Notes under the pieces: generated by a model
Seen by the model: the letters and a program-made list of their open reading frames with translations, nothing else
The model's database searches: none
What the model was told of the DNA's origin: nothing
Position numbers and translations under genes: made by a program
Shown: positions 34,220-43,644 of the stretch, in pieces
Position numbering within the stretch: the stretch's first letter is position 1
Layout of the letters: each line of letters begins with the position of its first letter
Assembly (NCBI GenBank): GCA_000955785.1
Contig: JYOD01000016.1
Span: forward strand, 37,058-101,057
Direction: 5' to 3'
From: Burkholderiaceae bacterium 16
Lineage (GTDB): Bacteria; Pseudomonadota; Gammaproteobacteria; Burkholderiales; Burkholderiaceae
DNA: 64,000 bases

Positions 34220-35338
34220 TCAGTCGCCGCCGGACGCCATCCGGCTCAGCCCTCCAATGGCCTCTGCCAGTTCCGCGCGCAGTACCGCCATCAGTTCGGT
34301 TGCCGGCAAGGCGCGCGATAGTTGCGCGGCCTGGCCGGCCCATTGCGCCGCAAACTCGGCATTGCCGCGTGCCTTGGCAGCCGCGTGCAGCGCCTTGCCG
34401 GCATCATAGGTGATGGGGTAATCGGGAATCGGCGGGCAGTCCGGCGCCTCGCCCAGTTTGGTGAGACGGTTCACGAAGCCGCGCGCTCGGCGGCCGGAGA
34501 TGGAGCGGGTCAGCGTCGTGGGGGACGGCTCGCCTGCCAGCAGCGCGGCCCGGTAAGGCGCGTCGGCCGCGGTTTCCGGGGAGGCGACGAATGCCGTGCC
34601 CAGTTGCGCTGCCTGCGCACCCAGAGCCAGCGCGGCGGCAATGCCGGCGCCGTCCATGATGCCGCCGGCGGCGACCACCGGCAGGGCAGTGTTGCGGACC
34701 AGCAGGCGCACCAGGGCCATGGTGCCAAGCCCTTCGTCATGCCCCTCGGTCTTGAATGTGCCGCGGTGGCCGCCGGCTTCCACGCCCTGCGCCACGATAG
34801 CGTCGATGCGCGCATCGGCGATCTGCCGCGCTTCAGCGAGATTGGTGGCCGTGGCCATCAGGAAGATGCCGGCCTCATGCAGTGCGTCGATCCAGGCCTG
34901 CGCCGGCAAGCCGAAATGGAAGCTCACCACCGCCGGCCGCTCATCCAGCAGCATCGCGTGCATGGCGTCGTCGGCAACAAAGCTCTTGTAGATCTCGCGC
35001 AGCGATGCGGGTGGCGTGGCGCCGAACTCGGCGAAGCTCGGCGCCAGATAGGCCAGCCATTGCGCTTCGCGTGCAGGATTGGCGGCGGCGGGAGCGTGGC
35101 AGAACAGGTTGACGTTGAACGGCTTGTCCGTCAGTGCGCGGGTCTCGCGGATGGCCTTGCGAGCGCCTTCGGCGTCCGTGGCGCCGACGCCAAGCGAGCC
35201 GAGGCCACCGGCATTCGATACCGCCGCGGCCAGCGCCGGCGTGCCAACGCCGGCCATCGGTGCCTGGATGATGGGGGTAGCGATGCCGAGCCGGGCTAGC
35301 AGCGTGCGTGGCTGCGTGGCTTGGGTGGGGGTGTTCAT
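34220..35338 (-). CDS. Nitronate monooxygenase-like FMN enzyme
   Basis: This 372-residue TIM-barrel flavoprotein of the nitronate monooxygenase/2-nitropropane dioxygenase family contains [35 protein letters not shown] at the N-terminus, [27 protein letters not shown] (FMN binding plus the catalytic-region His near residue 191), [31 protein letters not shown] and [14 protein letters not shown]. It oxidises propionate-3-nitronate or related alkyl nitronates to carbonyls in the cytosol, probably for detoxification. It lies alone between the exporter and MFS genes. Confidence 0.9.
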   Translation of the reverse strand: MNTPTQATQPRTLLARLGIATPIIQAPMAGVGTPALAAAVSNAGGLGSLGVGATDAEGARKAIRETRALTDKPFNVNLFCHAPAAANPAREAQWLAYLAPSFAEFGATPPASLREIYKSFVADDAMHAMLLDERPAVVSFHFGLPAQAWIDALHEAGIFLMATATNLAEARQIADARIDAIVAQGVEAGGHRGTFKTEGHDEGLGTMALVRLLVRNTALPVVAAGGIMDGAGIAAALALGAQAAQLGTAFVASPETAADAPYRAALLAGEPSPTTLTRSISGRRARGFVNRLTKLGEAPDCPPIPDYPITYDAGKALHAAAKARGNAEFAAQWAGQAAQLSRALPATELMAVLRAELAEAIGGLSRMASGGD

Positions 35339-35433
35339 TTGCAGGCTCCTTCGAGAGAGGTTGGATCTGTGCGGTGTGCGCTCAGGCTACGCGTGGAGGT
35401 AGCCAGCGGAGCGGGTATGCAATGGCATGGCCT

Positions 35434-36609
35434 TCAGAGAAAGCACGCGGCGGTCGAGGCCAGCAATGCGACCGCGGCAGCGGCAAGGGGGCCGCTGAAG
35501 CTATGGCTGTGCGCCATCAGCGCATCGGACACCAGCGGGCCGGCGATCTGGCCCACGCCATAGGCAGCGGTCATGATGGCCAGCAGGTTGAACTTCACGC
35601 GATGGGCCACGCGTTTTGCCGCCGGCATGGCGATGGTCACCGTGCCCACGAAGGTGCCGCCCACCAGCAGGGCGCTGGCCAGGTAGGCCACCGGCGAATG
35701 GCTGAGCGCGGGCAGGATCACGCCCGCTGCCTGCACCAGCAGGTTGAGCGCGAGCGCGCGCCGTGTGCCAAGGCGGCCGTGCAGCGCATGCCAGAGAAAA
35801 CAGGAGGGCGCCGCGCCAAGGCCGAAGGCGGCCCAGATATGGATCGGGTCGATGTGACCGAGCGCATCGCGCACGAACAGCGGCAGGTAGGTGGCGGTGA
35901 CGATATAGCCGAATCCCGCGAGACCGTAGCTGACCACGAGCGGCCATGGCCCGGGGCCGTTGGCATGGGCCAGGGCATCGCCGGCCCCGGCGGCATCGGG
36001 CAACGCCGCGCGGTGGCTGCCAAGCTGTGGCCAGGCCAGCAAGGCCAGTACGGCGGCACCGCCGCCAATCGCAATCCACAGCAACGGGCTATGCCAGCCG
36101 GCGAGGTTGCCGGCGGCGATCAGTTCGGCGGAGAGCAGGATGCCAGCGCCGACGCCCGAGAACAACAGCGGTGCGCCATGCGGATGGCCGACCACATGGA
36201 ACAGCCAAACGGAGGCGCTGATCAGTGCGATGGCGCTGAGAACGCCGGCCAGGAAGCGCACCGCGATAAAGAACCACGGCGCGGCGGGCAGTGCCAGCAC
36301 CAGCAGGCATACGGCCGTACCGAGCAGGGCGATGCGGCAGAGTTGCGGTGCCGCGCGTTCCGGCATGCGGGTGACGGCAAGGGCGCCGGCCAGGTAGCCC
36401 GCATAGTTCGCGGATGCCGCCAGCGAGCCGGCGCTGACGCTCAGCAAGCCGTCGCGCACCATCAGCGGATACATGCCGGTGAAGGCGAAACGCCCGAAGC
36501 CCATGCCGACCGCAAGCACCAGCGCGGCGGCAAGCGATGGCATCCAGGGCGCCATCCTCTGGCGCAGGGCGGCATCCCCGCTCGCGGGGACCGGCTGGAT
36601 CCTAGCCAT
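35434..36609 (-). CDS. YbfB/YjiJ family MFS transporter
   Basis: This 391-residue protein has twelve predictable membrane segments. Its N-terminus, ALVLAVGMGFGRFAFTGMYPLMVRDGLLSVSAGSLAASANYAGYLAGAL, is the hallmark of the YbfB/YjiJ MFS group, and RFLAGVLSAIALISASVWLFHV follows. The substrate is unknown for the group. Its start codon overlaps the end of the upstream LysR gene by eight bases, so the two are one operon. Confidence 0.88.
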   Translation of the reverse strand: MARIQPVPASGDAALRQRMAPWMPSLAAALVLAVGMGFGRFAFTGMYPLMVRDGLLSVSAGSLAASANYAGYLAGALAVTRMPERAAPQLCRIALLGTAVCLLVLALPAAPWFFIAVRFLAGVLSAIALISASVWLFHVVGHPHGAPLLFSGVGAGILLSAELIAAGNLAGWHSPLLWIAIGGGAAVLALLAWPQLGSHRAALPDAAGAGDALAHANGPGPWPLVVSYGLAGFGYIVTATYLPLFVRDALGHIDPIHIWAAFGLGAAPSCFLWHALHGRLGTRRALALNLLVQAAGVILPALSHSPVAYLASALLVGGTFVGTVTIAMPAAKRVAHRVKFNLLAIMTAAYGVGQIAGPLVSDALMAHSHSFSGPLAAAAVALLASTAACFL

Positions 36610-37486
36610 GCTGCAACTCCTGCAAGAAGGCCGCGTAAGCCGAGGTCATAAAGCCCGGGCGGCGCACCAGGAAGGTGTGCGCCGTACGTACCGGCACGGT
36701 CTGCAGGTTCGCCGCGCCGGGGTGGAGCGCCAGCAGCGATCTTGGCAGGATGGCCACTGCCGATCCCGCCGTCACGCAGGCAAGGATGGCGTGGTACGAA
36801 GCCAGTTCCAGCACATTCAGCGCCAACTGCGGGCCTTTGCCGCTGGCAAGCCAGGTTTCGGCGCACATGCGATAGGTGCAGCCACGCGCGAACGTGGCCA
36901 GGCTGCGCAGGGTGATGTCTTGTGGCGTGCGCACCGGCGGATGGCTGGGCGGCAGCACCAGCAGGAGTTCTTCGGAAAACAGGAAGGTGCCTTCCAGGCC
37001 GGGGCCGAGTACGTCCATGTCGAGTGCATCCGGCGCGCCTTCCGACGGATGGGCCACCAAGGCGCAATCGATGCGATGCGCCAGCAGGGAATCGACCAGG
37101 GCCTGCGTGGTGCCGGTCTGGATCTCGATCCGCACATCCGGCCACTTGCTGTGGTAGCGCGCCAGCGGCCGGGGCAGGCGGCTGGCGGCCGAGCTTTCCA
37201 TGGAGCCCACGCGCAGCGTGCCGGAGGGCACATCGCCGCGCATCGATTGCCGGGCTTCCTCGGCGAGCGCCAGTAGCCGCTCGGTATAGCCCAGGAAACG
37301 CTGGCCCTCGGGCGTCAGCGTCATGCGCTTGCTGTCGCGCAGGAACAAGGCGACGCCCAGTTCCTCCTCAAGCTGCTTGACGCGGGTGGTCACATTCGAT
37401 TGCACGCGGTCCAGGGCCTTGGCGGCCCGGGTCACGCTTTCCTCCAGCGCAACGGCCCGGAATATCTCAAGTTCGGCCAGATCCAC
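36602..37486 (-). CDS. LysR family transcriptional regulator
   Basis: This 294-residue regulator begins MDLAELEIFRAVALEESVTRAAKALDRVQSNVTTRVKQLEEELGVALFLRDSKRMTLTPEG in two contiguous parts, the standard LysR HTH. The effector domain contains LRVGSMESSAASRLPRPLA, HRIDCALVAHP and AGSAVAILPRSLLAL. The start is GTG at 37486 with AAGGA upstream. It is cotranscribed with the YbfB-like MFS gene, which it probably controls. The AT-rich promoter lies upstream to about 37555. Confidence 0.92.
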   Translation of the reverse strand: MDLAELEIFRAVALEESVTRAAKALDRVQSNVTTRVKQLEEELGVALFLRDSKRMTLTPEGQRFLGYTERLLALAEEARQSMRGDVPSGTLRVGSMESSAASRLPRPLARYHSKWPDVRIEIQTGTTQALVDSLLAHRIDCALVAHPSEGAPDALDMDVLGPGLEGTFLFSEELLLVLPPSHPPVRTPQDITLRSLATFARGCTYRMCAETWLASGKGPQLALNVLELASYHAILACVTAGSAVAILPRSLLALHPGAANLQTVPVRTAHTFLVRRPGFMTSAYAAFLQELQHG

Positions 37487-37633
37487 GGCAATCCTTTTAC
37501 TAAGCTTGTTCTCAAAAAGAGAATATATTAAAGATAACTATCATTGATGAGGATGCATAAGTCAAGAAATCCCTGATGCTGGCAGGGTGGACGCGCCGGG
37601 AAGGTCCCGAGGGCTGGCGGCCAGCCCTGGCGC

Positions 37634-38575
37634 TCAGCGGCGCGTGGCCGGGCGCTTGCGGCCTGGGGAGGCAGCCGGCGCAGGACGGTAGCGGGCGCGC
37701 AGGGTTTCCAGGAGCAGCGGCAGCGCGGGGGCCGGATTGCTGGCGGCATAGACCACGGCCACGCCGATCCGCAGGTCTGCCCGCTCCTTGAGTTCCTTGT
37801 AGACCACACCGGCGCGCGCCATCGCCTGCAGCGAGGAAGGCACCAGCGCCACGCCCTGCCCATCTGCGATCAGGCCCAGCAGCACGTGGTGGTCCGCCGG
37901 TTCCGGCACTCGCTGCGGTGCATAGTCCAGTGCGCGAAAGACGGCCTCGTAGTGGTCGAAGTAGGCGGGATTCAGCCGCCGCTGGCCCCAGAACAACGGA
38001 TCGGCTTGCAGTTCCGGCAGTGAGATGCGCTTGCGCCTGGCGAGCCGGTGCGCGGCCGGCAACGCCACCACCAGCGGGTCGTCGAACAAGTGTTCCACCG
38101 CCAGTTCGCCGGTGGCGGACGGCAGGCCGATCAGCGCCGCGTCGAGCGCGCCACGGCGCAGGTCGGCGATCGATTGCTGCGAGATCTGGCGTTTCTGCAG
38201 CAGCCTGATCTCCGGCGCCTGTGCCTGCAATGCCGGCGCGAGCCAGGTGAACAGGGCGGCATCGAACACGGTGGTGATGCCCAGCCTCAGGCCGTGGTTG
38301 CGCGTGGCGCGCTGCCGGGCGCGGGCGAGCAGGGCGTCGGCGCTGGCGAGCAGCTCGCGCGCCTCGGGCAGCAGGCGGCTGCCCGCGGGCGTCAGTGCTA
38401 CGCCATTGCGATCCCGCTCGAACAGGCGCGCACCGATGGTTTCCTCCAGCGCCTGGATCTGCCGCGTCAGCGGAGGCTGCGTGATCGACAGCCGTTCCGC
38501 CGCGCGGCGAAAGCTCAGTTCGTCCGCGACGGCCACGAAATAGTTCAACTGCCAGAGTTCCAGGCGGCTTTGCAT
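37634..38575 (-). CDS. LysR family transcriptional regulator
   Basis: This 313-residue protein has LWQLNYFVAVADELSFRRAAERLSITQPPLTRQIQALEETIGARLFERDRNGVALTPAG as its DNA-binding domain, of the BenM/CatM-like branch (WQLxYFVAVAEE..F.RAA). The effector domain has LRLGITTVFDAALF, LRRGALDAALIGLP and DGQGVALVPSSLQ. AAGGAC precedes ATG 38575. It is divergent from a double carboxymuconolactone decarboxylase-domain gene, its likely target. The last 15 residues are a basic tail. Confidence 0.92.
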   Translation of the reverse strand: MQSRLELWQLNYFVAVADELSFRRAAERLSITQPPLTRQIQALEETIGARLFERDRNGVALTPAGSRLLPEARELLASADALLARARQRATRNHGLRLGITTVFDAALFTWLAPALQAQAPEIRLLQKRQISQQSIADLRRGALDAALIGLPSATGELAVEHLFDDPLVVALPAAHRLARRKRISLPELQADPLFWGQRRLNPAYFDHYEAVFRALDYAPQRVPEPADHHVLLGLIADGQGVALVPSSLQAMARAGVVYKELKERADLRIGVAVVYAASNPAPALPLLLETLRARYRPAPAASPGRKRPATRR

Positions 38576-38717
38576 CGGATGTCCTTGTGATGCGCCAAAG
38601 GTATCACTCCGAAGGCATTGGCGGCGCGCGAACGCGCTCGCTAAGCTTGCCTCACTGTCCTGCCGACGGCACCGCGCCAGCCAGGACCTCCCGATGCGAA
38701 TCAAAAAAGGAAACCGC

Positions 38718-39509
38718 ATGAACACGCAGACCATGACACTTGGCCGCGCCCAACTTTCCGCCATTGAACAGACGGACGAGCCCTCCCTGGTCGAGGCCTT
38801 GCGTGACATCGCCCCTGACCTGGCCAGCCTGGCGATCGGTTTCGTCTACGGCGAGATCTACCCGCGGCCAGGACTCGACCTGCGGCACCGGCAACTCGTT
38901 ACCGTCGCGGCGCTTGCGGCCATGGGCGGGCTTGAGCCACAGCTCAGGTTCCATCTGGCCGGGGCGCTGCATGTCGGTTGCACGCCGGTCGAACTGGTCG
39001 AACTGATGAATCATCTCGTGGTGTATGCCGGGTTTCCCGCGGCGCTCAATGGCATCGCCGCCGCAAGGGAAGTCTTCGCGAAGCAGGGCGTTGCCGTGAA
39101 TGCCGGCACTCCCGCGCCGGACCAGGGCGGATCGCGCTTCGAGGCGGGGCTTGCCCGCTTGCGCGAGATCGACGGCGAAGTGGGCGAGCGCGTGCTTGCC
39201 TCGCTCGAGGACATTGCGCCCGACCTCGGCCGCTTCATCATCGAGTTTGCCTTCGGCGATATCTATACCCGGCCCGGCCTCGACCTGGTCTCGCGGGAAC
39301 TGGTGACCGTGGCCGCGCTGGCGGCCATTGGCTCGGCCACGCCACAGCTCAAGGTGCATATGCACGGCTTGCTGAACGTGGGTGGCTCGCGTGAGCAAAT
39401 GGTGGAGGCCATCATTCATCTCGCGGCATATGCGGGTTTTCCACGCGCGATCAATGCCGCGCTGGCGGCCAAGGCGGTGCTGACAGAGCGCCCGCCGGAG
39501 CGGCATTGA
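38718..39509 (+). CDS. Tandem carboxymuconolactone decarboxylase (AhpD-fold) protein
   Basis: This 263-residue protein contains two copies of the CMD fold, clearly duplicated. IAPDLASLAIGFVYGEIYPRPGLDLRHRQLVTVAALAAMGGLEPQLRFHLAGALHVG in the first half corresponds to IAPDLGRFIIEFAFGDIYTRPGLDLVSRELVTVAALAAIGSATPQLKVHMHGLLNVG in the second, each given here in family-aligned order. Neither has the CxxC of AhpD, so it is not a peroxidase; a lactone decarboxylase-like role is possible. AAGGA precedes the ATG. Divergent from the LysR gene. Confidence 0.88.
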   Translation: MNTQTMTLGRAQLSAIEQTDEPSLVEALRDIAPDLASLAIGFVYGEIYPRPGLDLRHRQLVTVAALAAMGGLEPQLRFHLAGALHVGCTPVELVELMNHLVVYAGFPAALNGIAAAREVFAKQGVAVNAGTPAPDQGGSRFEAGLARLREIDGEVGERVLASLEDIAPDLGRFIIEFAFGDIYTRPGLDLVSRELVTVAALAAIGSATPQLKVHMHGLLNVGGSREQMVEAIIHLAAYAGFPRAINAALAAKAVLTERPPERH

Positions 39510-39563
39510 CGGGTGAGCTGCGCTAACGCGGTGCGGGCCTCGGCACGGCCTGCTTAAACGGCT

Positions 39564-39866
39564 TCAACAAGCTCGGACGGACTGCGGCTGCGGGGACCGC
39601 GCCGGTGCCGGCCGCGCCAGCAGTTGCCGGATCGAGGCAAGGTAGCGGTCCCCGACCTCCCGGCTGGCGCGGCTGGACTGGGCGCGCAGGGTGCGCCGGG
39701 ACGGCGGCGCGATATTCAGGCTGCGGCAGATCGTGGAGAGATACGGCTTGCGTTCTCCCGCCAGCCGCTGCGCGGCTGCTTGCACCACCGCATCGCCGAC
39801 GCGGGCGCGCAGCCACGCCAGGACCTGCCTGTCGTATTCGTTCTGTACCCGGACCAGGTGTTCCAT
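39564..39866 (-). CDS. Unknown small protein under LexA-type control
   Basis: This 100-residue basic protein reads MEHLVRVQNEYDRQVLAWLRARVGDAVV, then LSTICRSLNIAPPSRRTL and a Pro-rich tail. The middle segment GERKPYLSTICRSLNIAPP could be a helix-turn-helix-like element. I do not recognise the family. ATG 39866 has GGGAG at good spacing; a longer start at 39896 would place the gene inside a LexA box and is unlikely. Two consecutive CTGT-N8-ACAG sites directly upstream imply that it is induced by DNA damage. Confidence 0.65.
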   Translation of the reverse strand: MEHLVRVQNEYDRQVLAWLRARVGDAVVQAAAQRLAGERKPYLSTICRSLNIAPPSRRTLRAQSSRASREVGDRYLASIRQLLARPAPARSPQPQSVRAC

Positions 39867-39884
39867 GATGGGCTCCCGTGAATA

Positions 39885-39919
39885 CTGTTCATCCATACAG
39901 TTACTGTAAATATATACAG
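39885..39919 (-). promoter_or_regulatory. Tandem LexA (SOS) boxes
   Basis: Two CTGT-N8-ACAG sequences stand three bases apart: 39885-39900 and 39904-39919. The second, read on the minus strand with its flanks, is TACTGTATATATTTACAGTA, essentially the ideal LexA operator. They lie 19-53 bases upstream of the small gene's start codon. Confidence 0.85.
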
Positions 39920-39921
39920 TA

Positions 39922-40456
39922 ATCTGCGTTTTTCAAGGATGAGATGCGGGCAGCCCGCTTCGGGCGGAGCAGATTCGCCTGGCAGAGCGCAGGGCGCACT
40001 ACAGCACCATGCAGGCAGCCGCGCTTGCGCCAGGACGTTGCGGCACCCCTGCCTGCCCGGCGGGCCGCGTCTCGTGACGGCGGCGCTGGCTAGCTTGCTG
40101 GTTCCTTTCCGGGGCCTCGCGACGTGCGTCCGCACCCGGTTTGGGCGCATGGGTGTCTCGCAGCGCCGATGGTGTTTGTCCACCCAGCGGGCCGCCCGCC
40201 ATAGCGCGAAGATGCAGGCAATCGCGTAGCTGCAGTAAATGAGGGTGAGCACAGGCACCTCGCTCCGCGTCCGTCTGTGGGCGAGTGGTTTTGGAAGGTG
40301 CGAGTATGCGCAAGATCACTATCGCAGGGATATCACTCGATTGGGGGGCTGGACGCAGCACTTGCCGCAAAGCCAGCCTGCTGGCCGTACCAGAGCAAAT
40401 GCGGATGCCGGGCGCGACAATTGTTTGCAGTTAGCCCGGCGCGGCTGGCGGGTTTT
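39922..40456. other. Intergenic region without supportable gene
   Basis: About 535 bases between the LexA boxes and the XRE gene. Short frames on both strands have no ribosome site or family features; one on the minus strand starting near 40258 begins with a hydrophobic stretch but then runs through low-complexity sequence. Confidence 0.45.
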
Positions 40457-40684
40457 CTATGCCTGGTCTTCCTCAGGCGGATCGGCGCGGTACTCCAGTA
40501 GGTCCCCCGGCTGGCACTGCAGCGCCTCGCAGATTTTCTCCAGCGTATCGAAACGGATACCTTTGACCTTGCCGGATTTCAGTAGGGAGAGATTGGGCTC
40601 GGTGACGCCGATGTACTGGGCGAGCCCGCGCGATTTCAACTTGCGCTCGGCAAGCAGGACATCAAGTCTGACGAGAATGGTCAT
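40457..40684 (-). CDS. Small XRE (Cro/CI) family regulator
   Basis: This 75-residue protein is almost entirely a Cro/CI helix-turn-helix: VRLDVLLAERKLKSRGLAQYIGVTEPNLSLLKSGKVKGIRFDTLEKICEALQCQPGDLLEYR, followed by an acidic tail. It resembles the YozG group of small stand-alone regulators. The usual DUF2975 membrane partner is not present. Its start lies next to a beta-barrel gene remnant, so its natural partner may have been lost in the same rearrangement. Confidence 0.9.
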   Translation of the reverse strand: MTILVRLDVLLAERKLKSRGLAQYIGVTEPNLSLLKSGKVKGIRFDTLEKICEALQCQPGDLLEYRADPPEEDQA

Positions 40685-40689
40685 GGGGG

Positions 40690-40967
40690 CAGGGTGCCTG
40701 CCTTGACCGCCAATGTGGTGGGCCACTTGCCACTGACCGAGCGCTTCTCGCTGCCGGGCATTGCCGGCGTCAGCTACATGCACGGGAGGCGCAGGGGCGC
40801 AGGGCCTGCTCAACCTGGGTGTGGGCGCGTCGTCTTATGCGGTCACGCAGAACTGGCGCGTGCGGATGCAGTACGTGAACTACGACACGCTGAAATGGAA
40901 GGGGGATAACCAGGCGTCGGTGAAGAGCCAGACATTGTCGGTCGGCGTGGACTACATGTTCCGCTGA
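40690..40967 (+). pseudogene. C-terminal remnant of an outer-membrane beta-barrel (OmpA-like/OmpW-like) protein, frameshifted
   Basis: A first piece in one frame reads LTANVVGHLPLTERFSLPGIAGVSYMHG. After a shift near 40785 a second piece reads LLNLGVGASSYAVTQNWRVRMQYVNYDTLKWKG and ends QTLSVGVDYMFR, a typical last beta-strand with terminal aromatic-Arg. Together they are the final few strands of an eight-stranded barrel. The N-terminal part and signal peptide are missing. Confidence 0.7.
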
Positions 40968-40991
40968 GACTGCAGATAGAGGCCGAAGACG

Positions 40992-41252
40992 ATGAACACC
41001 GCCACCACTACCGCCACCAACAACACCGCAGCCATCACAGTCGTCGCATGGATTGCGGCGGGCATTCTGCTTGCCGGCTGTGCGCCGACGCAGCTTGCCA
41101 GCCCGGCCGCCACGGTGGTCAGGATCACCCACAACGAGCACGGCGGCGGATGTGACGCAGCGCGCCGGCCGGACCGGCAGCGGCATCACGCCAGTGCGAC
41201 GATCAGCGCGCTCTGGGCAGAGACCAGGTGGCGGCCACGGCGGCGGCGGTAG
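40992..41252 (+). CDS. Possible small lipoprotein leader with unnatural tail
   Basis: The first 35 residues look like a lipoprotein signal: a Thr-rich N-terminus, hydrophobic VVAWIAAGILLAGC with a good lipobox, then APTQLASPA. GAGG lies upstream of the ATG. The rest (Arg/His-rich) is antisense to the end of ppk, which it overlaps by 67 bases, and is unlikely to be native. This may be the start of a broken lipoprotein gene. Confidence 0.3.
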   Translation: MNTATTTATNNTAAITVVAWIAAGILLAGCAPTQLASPAATVVRITHNEHGGGCDAARRPDRQRHHASATISALWAETRWRPRRRR

Positions 41253-43378
41253 TTGCCATCCGAGTCCATCTCCCAGGTGTCGCGGTTGTCCTTCAGGTAG
41301 GCCTTCAGGCCTTCCTCGATCACTCGTTTCTTGAGCGATTTGTCCAGCACGGGGAAGCACACTTCGATGCGCCGGTAGAAGTCGCGTTCCATCCAGTCGG
41401 CGCTGGACAACCGCACGTCCTCGGCCTTGTCGTTATAGAAGTAGAAAATCCGCGCGTGTTCGAGGAACTGGCCAAGTACCGAACGCACCCGGATATTCTC
41501 CGACAGGCCGGGTATGCCGGGCCGCAAGGCGCAGCCGCCGCGCACGATGAGTTCGATCCGCACGCCGTCGCAGGATGCCTGGTAGAGCGCCTGGATGATA
41601 GTCGGGTCCATCAGGGCGTTCATCTTGGCAATGATCAGTCCCTTGCGGCCAGCCTTGGCGTGCTTGCCTTCACGGCGGATGGCGTCGAGCAATGCCGAAT
41701 GCAGGGTGAACGGCGCCTGCCAGAAGTGGGTAAGCGTGCCGGGATGGCCCAGGCCGGTCAGCTGGGAGAACACGTTCGCCACATCCTCGACCATGGCTTC
41801 CTTGCACGTGAACAAGCCGAAGTCCGTGAAATTCCTGGCGGTCTGCGAATGGTAGTTGCCTGTGGAGAGATGCGCGTAACGCCTGAGTTTTTTTCCTTCG
41901 CGCCGCACCACCATGGCCATCTTGGCATGCGACTTGTAGCCGACCACGCCGTACACCACATGGGCACCGGCTTCTTCCAGCTGCGCCGCCCAGTTGATGT
42001 TGGCCTCCTCGTCGAAGCGGGCCAGCAGTTCCACCACCACGCTGACTTCCTTGCCCCTGCGTGCGGCGCCGATCAGTGCCTGCAGCAGCGCCGAGTCGTT
42101 GCCGGCGCGGTACACCGTCTGCTTGATGGCCATCACATCAGGGTCTTCCGCGGCCTGGCGGATAAAATCCACCACCGGGGCAAACGACTGGTACGGATGG
42201 TGCAGCAGGATATCGCCGTCGCGGATGGCGCGGAACATGTCCGGCTGGCCCTGCAGCGCCTTCGGCAAGCCTGGCCGGCATGGCGGATATTTCAGGTCCT
42301 CGCGGTCCACGCTGTCGGGCACCGGCAGCAGCCGCACGAGGTTGACCGGGCCATTCACGGAAAACACCTCGGTGTCCTCCAGCCCGAACTGGTTCTGCAG
42401 GAACCTGGTCATCTCATCGGAGCAGTTGTCCGCGACCTCAAGCCGTACCGCATCGCCGAAATGCCGCTGTGGCAGTTCACCCTGCAGCGCATCGCGCAGG
42501 TTCTTGATTTCTTCCTCGTCGACGAACAGTTCGCTGTTGCGGGTGACCCGGAACTGGTAGCAGCCGCGCACATGCATGCCGGGAAACAGTTCGCAGACGT
42601 GGGCATGCAGGATGGAAGACAGGAACACAAAGCCGTGTTTGCAGCCGGAGATCTCTTCCGGCAGCAGGATCACGCGGGGCAGGGAGCGGGGCGCTTGTAC
42701 GATGGCCGCGCCAGCCTCCCGGCCGAAGGCGTCCTTGCCTTCGAGTTCCACCGCGAAGTTCAGGCTCTTGTTGAGCACTCTCGGGAAAGGATGCGCGGGA
42801 TCGAGGCCGATGGGGGTCAGCACCGGCATCAGCTCGCGGAAGAAAAAGGCGCGAATCCATTCGGCCTGTTCCGGCGTCCAGTGCGGCCGGCGCAGGAAGC
42901 GGATCTCCTGCCGGTCCAGCTCGGGAATCAGCACATCATTGAACAGGTGGTATTGCTCCGCGACCAGCTTATGCGTGCGTGCGCTGACCAGCGCATAGAC
43001 CTGCCGCGTGTCCAGCCCGTCCGGCCCGCTGGCGATCGCCTGCAGCTTGATCTGTTCCTTGAGGCCGGCAACGCGGATCTCGAAGAACTCGTCGAGGTTG
43101 CTGCTGAAGATGCATAGGAAGCGCAAGCGTTCCAGCAACGGGATGTCGCGATTCTCCGCCTGGGCGAGCACGCGCCGGTTGAACTCCAGCTGGCTCGCTT
43201 CTCGATTCAGGAAGAGCTGCAGCGCGTTGGCGCCGATGTTGGCGCTCGCGCTGGCAACGAAGTCCGACGGAACGCCGCGAACATCACTTGGTGCGAGAGG
43301 GAGGGAAGGGGCGATCTCTAGTGGAGCAGCCGAGCCTTCTTCCATGATGCGCTTGAATCCTTCTTTGGAATGGGCCAT
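41186..43378 (-). CDS. ppk: Polyphosphate kinase 1
   Basis: This 730-residue enzyme polymerises the gamma-phosphate of ATP into polyphosphate and runs the reverse reaction. The four PPK1 domains are present: the N-terminal helical domain (FLNREASQLEFNRRVLAQAENRDIPLLERLRFLCIFSSNLDEFFEIRV), the head domain, and the two C-terminal phospholipase-D-like domains with YKSHAKMAMVVRREG and YAHLSTGNYHSQTARNFTDFGLFT, whose His is autophosphorylated. The length is normal. I start at MAHSKEGFKR (43378); ATG 43345 (MEEGSAAPLE) has AAGGA some 11 bases upstream and is an alternative. No ppx gene is adjacent. Confidence 0.95.
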   Translation of the reverse strand: MAHSKEGFKRIMEEGSAAPLEIAPSLPLAPSDVRGVPSDFVASASANIGANALQLFLNREASQLEFNRRVLAQAENRDIPLLERLRFLCIFSSNLDEFFEIRVAGLKEQIKLQAIASGPDGLDTRQVYALVSARTHKLVAEQYHLFNDVLIPELDRQEIRFLRRPHWTPEQAEWIRAFFFRELMPVLTPIGLDPAHPFPRVLNKSLNFAVELEGKDAFGREAGAAIVQAPRSLPRVILLPEEISGCKHGFVFLSSILHAHVCELFPGMHVRGCYQFRVTRNSELFVDEEEIKNLRDALQGELPQRHFGDAVRLEVADNCSDEMTRFLQNQFGLEDTEVFSVNGPVNLVRLLPVPDSVDREDLKYPPCRPGLPKALQGQPDMFRAIRDGDILLHHPYQSFAPVVDFIRQAAEDPDVMAIKQTVYRAGNDSALLQALIGAARRGKEVSVVVELLARFDEEANINWAAQLEEAGAHVVYGVVGYKSHAKMAMVVRREGKKLRRYAHLSTGNYHSQTARNFTDFGLFTCKEAMVEDVANVFSQLTGLGHPGTLTHFWQAPFTLHSALLDAIRREGKHAKAGRKGLIIAKMNALMDPTIIQALYQASCDGVRIELIVRGGCALRPGIPGLSENIRVRSVLGQFLEHARIFYFYNDKAEDVRLSSADWMERDFYRRIEVCFPVLDKSLKKRVIEEGLKAYLKDNRDTWEMDSDGNYRRRRGRHLVSAQSALIVALA

Positions 43379-43644
43379 CGCGCGCCGATGACCAGTTGGA
43401 TAGATATTACCGCGCCGCGCGGCGATTGAGGAGTGGAACTGTGGGCGAAACGTCTCACAGGCGTTCCTGTCATCGGCGGGAATGTCAAAACCGCGTAAGC
43501 AAGACTTGTTCCATGTTCCCTGGCTTTGCGGCGGCAATGGATTGCGGCCAGGGGCGCTCACATGCATGATGGAGCCGTTGCCTGGCAACGTTGCGGCGCG
43601 CATTGCCCGCTTCACTGCCTGGAAAGTCAAAGCCTGGAACCCAA

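Noticed and set aside
39716-40258. Minus-strand frame starting GTG 40258 with a hydrophobic N-terminus
   Set aside because: It runs through low-complexity sequence, across the LexA boxes and into the small SOS gene in another frame.
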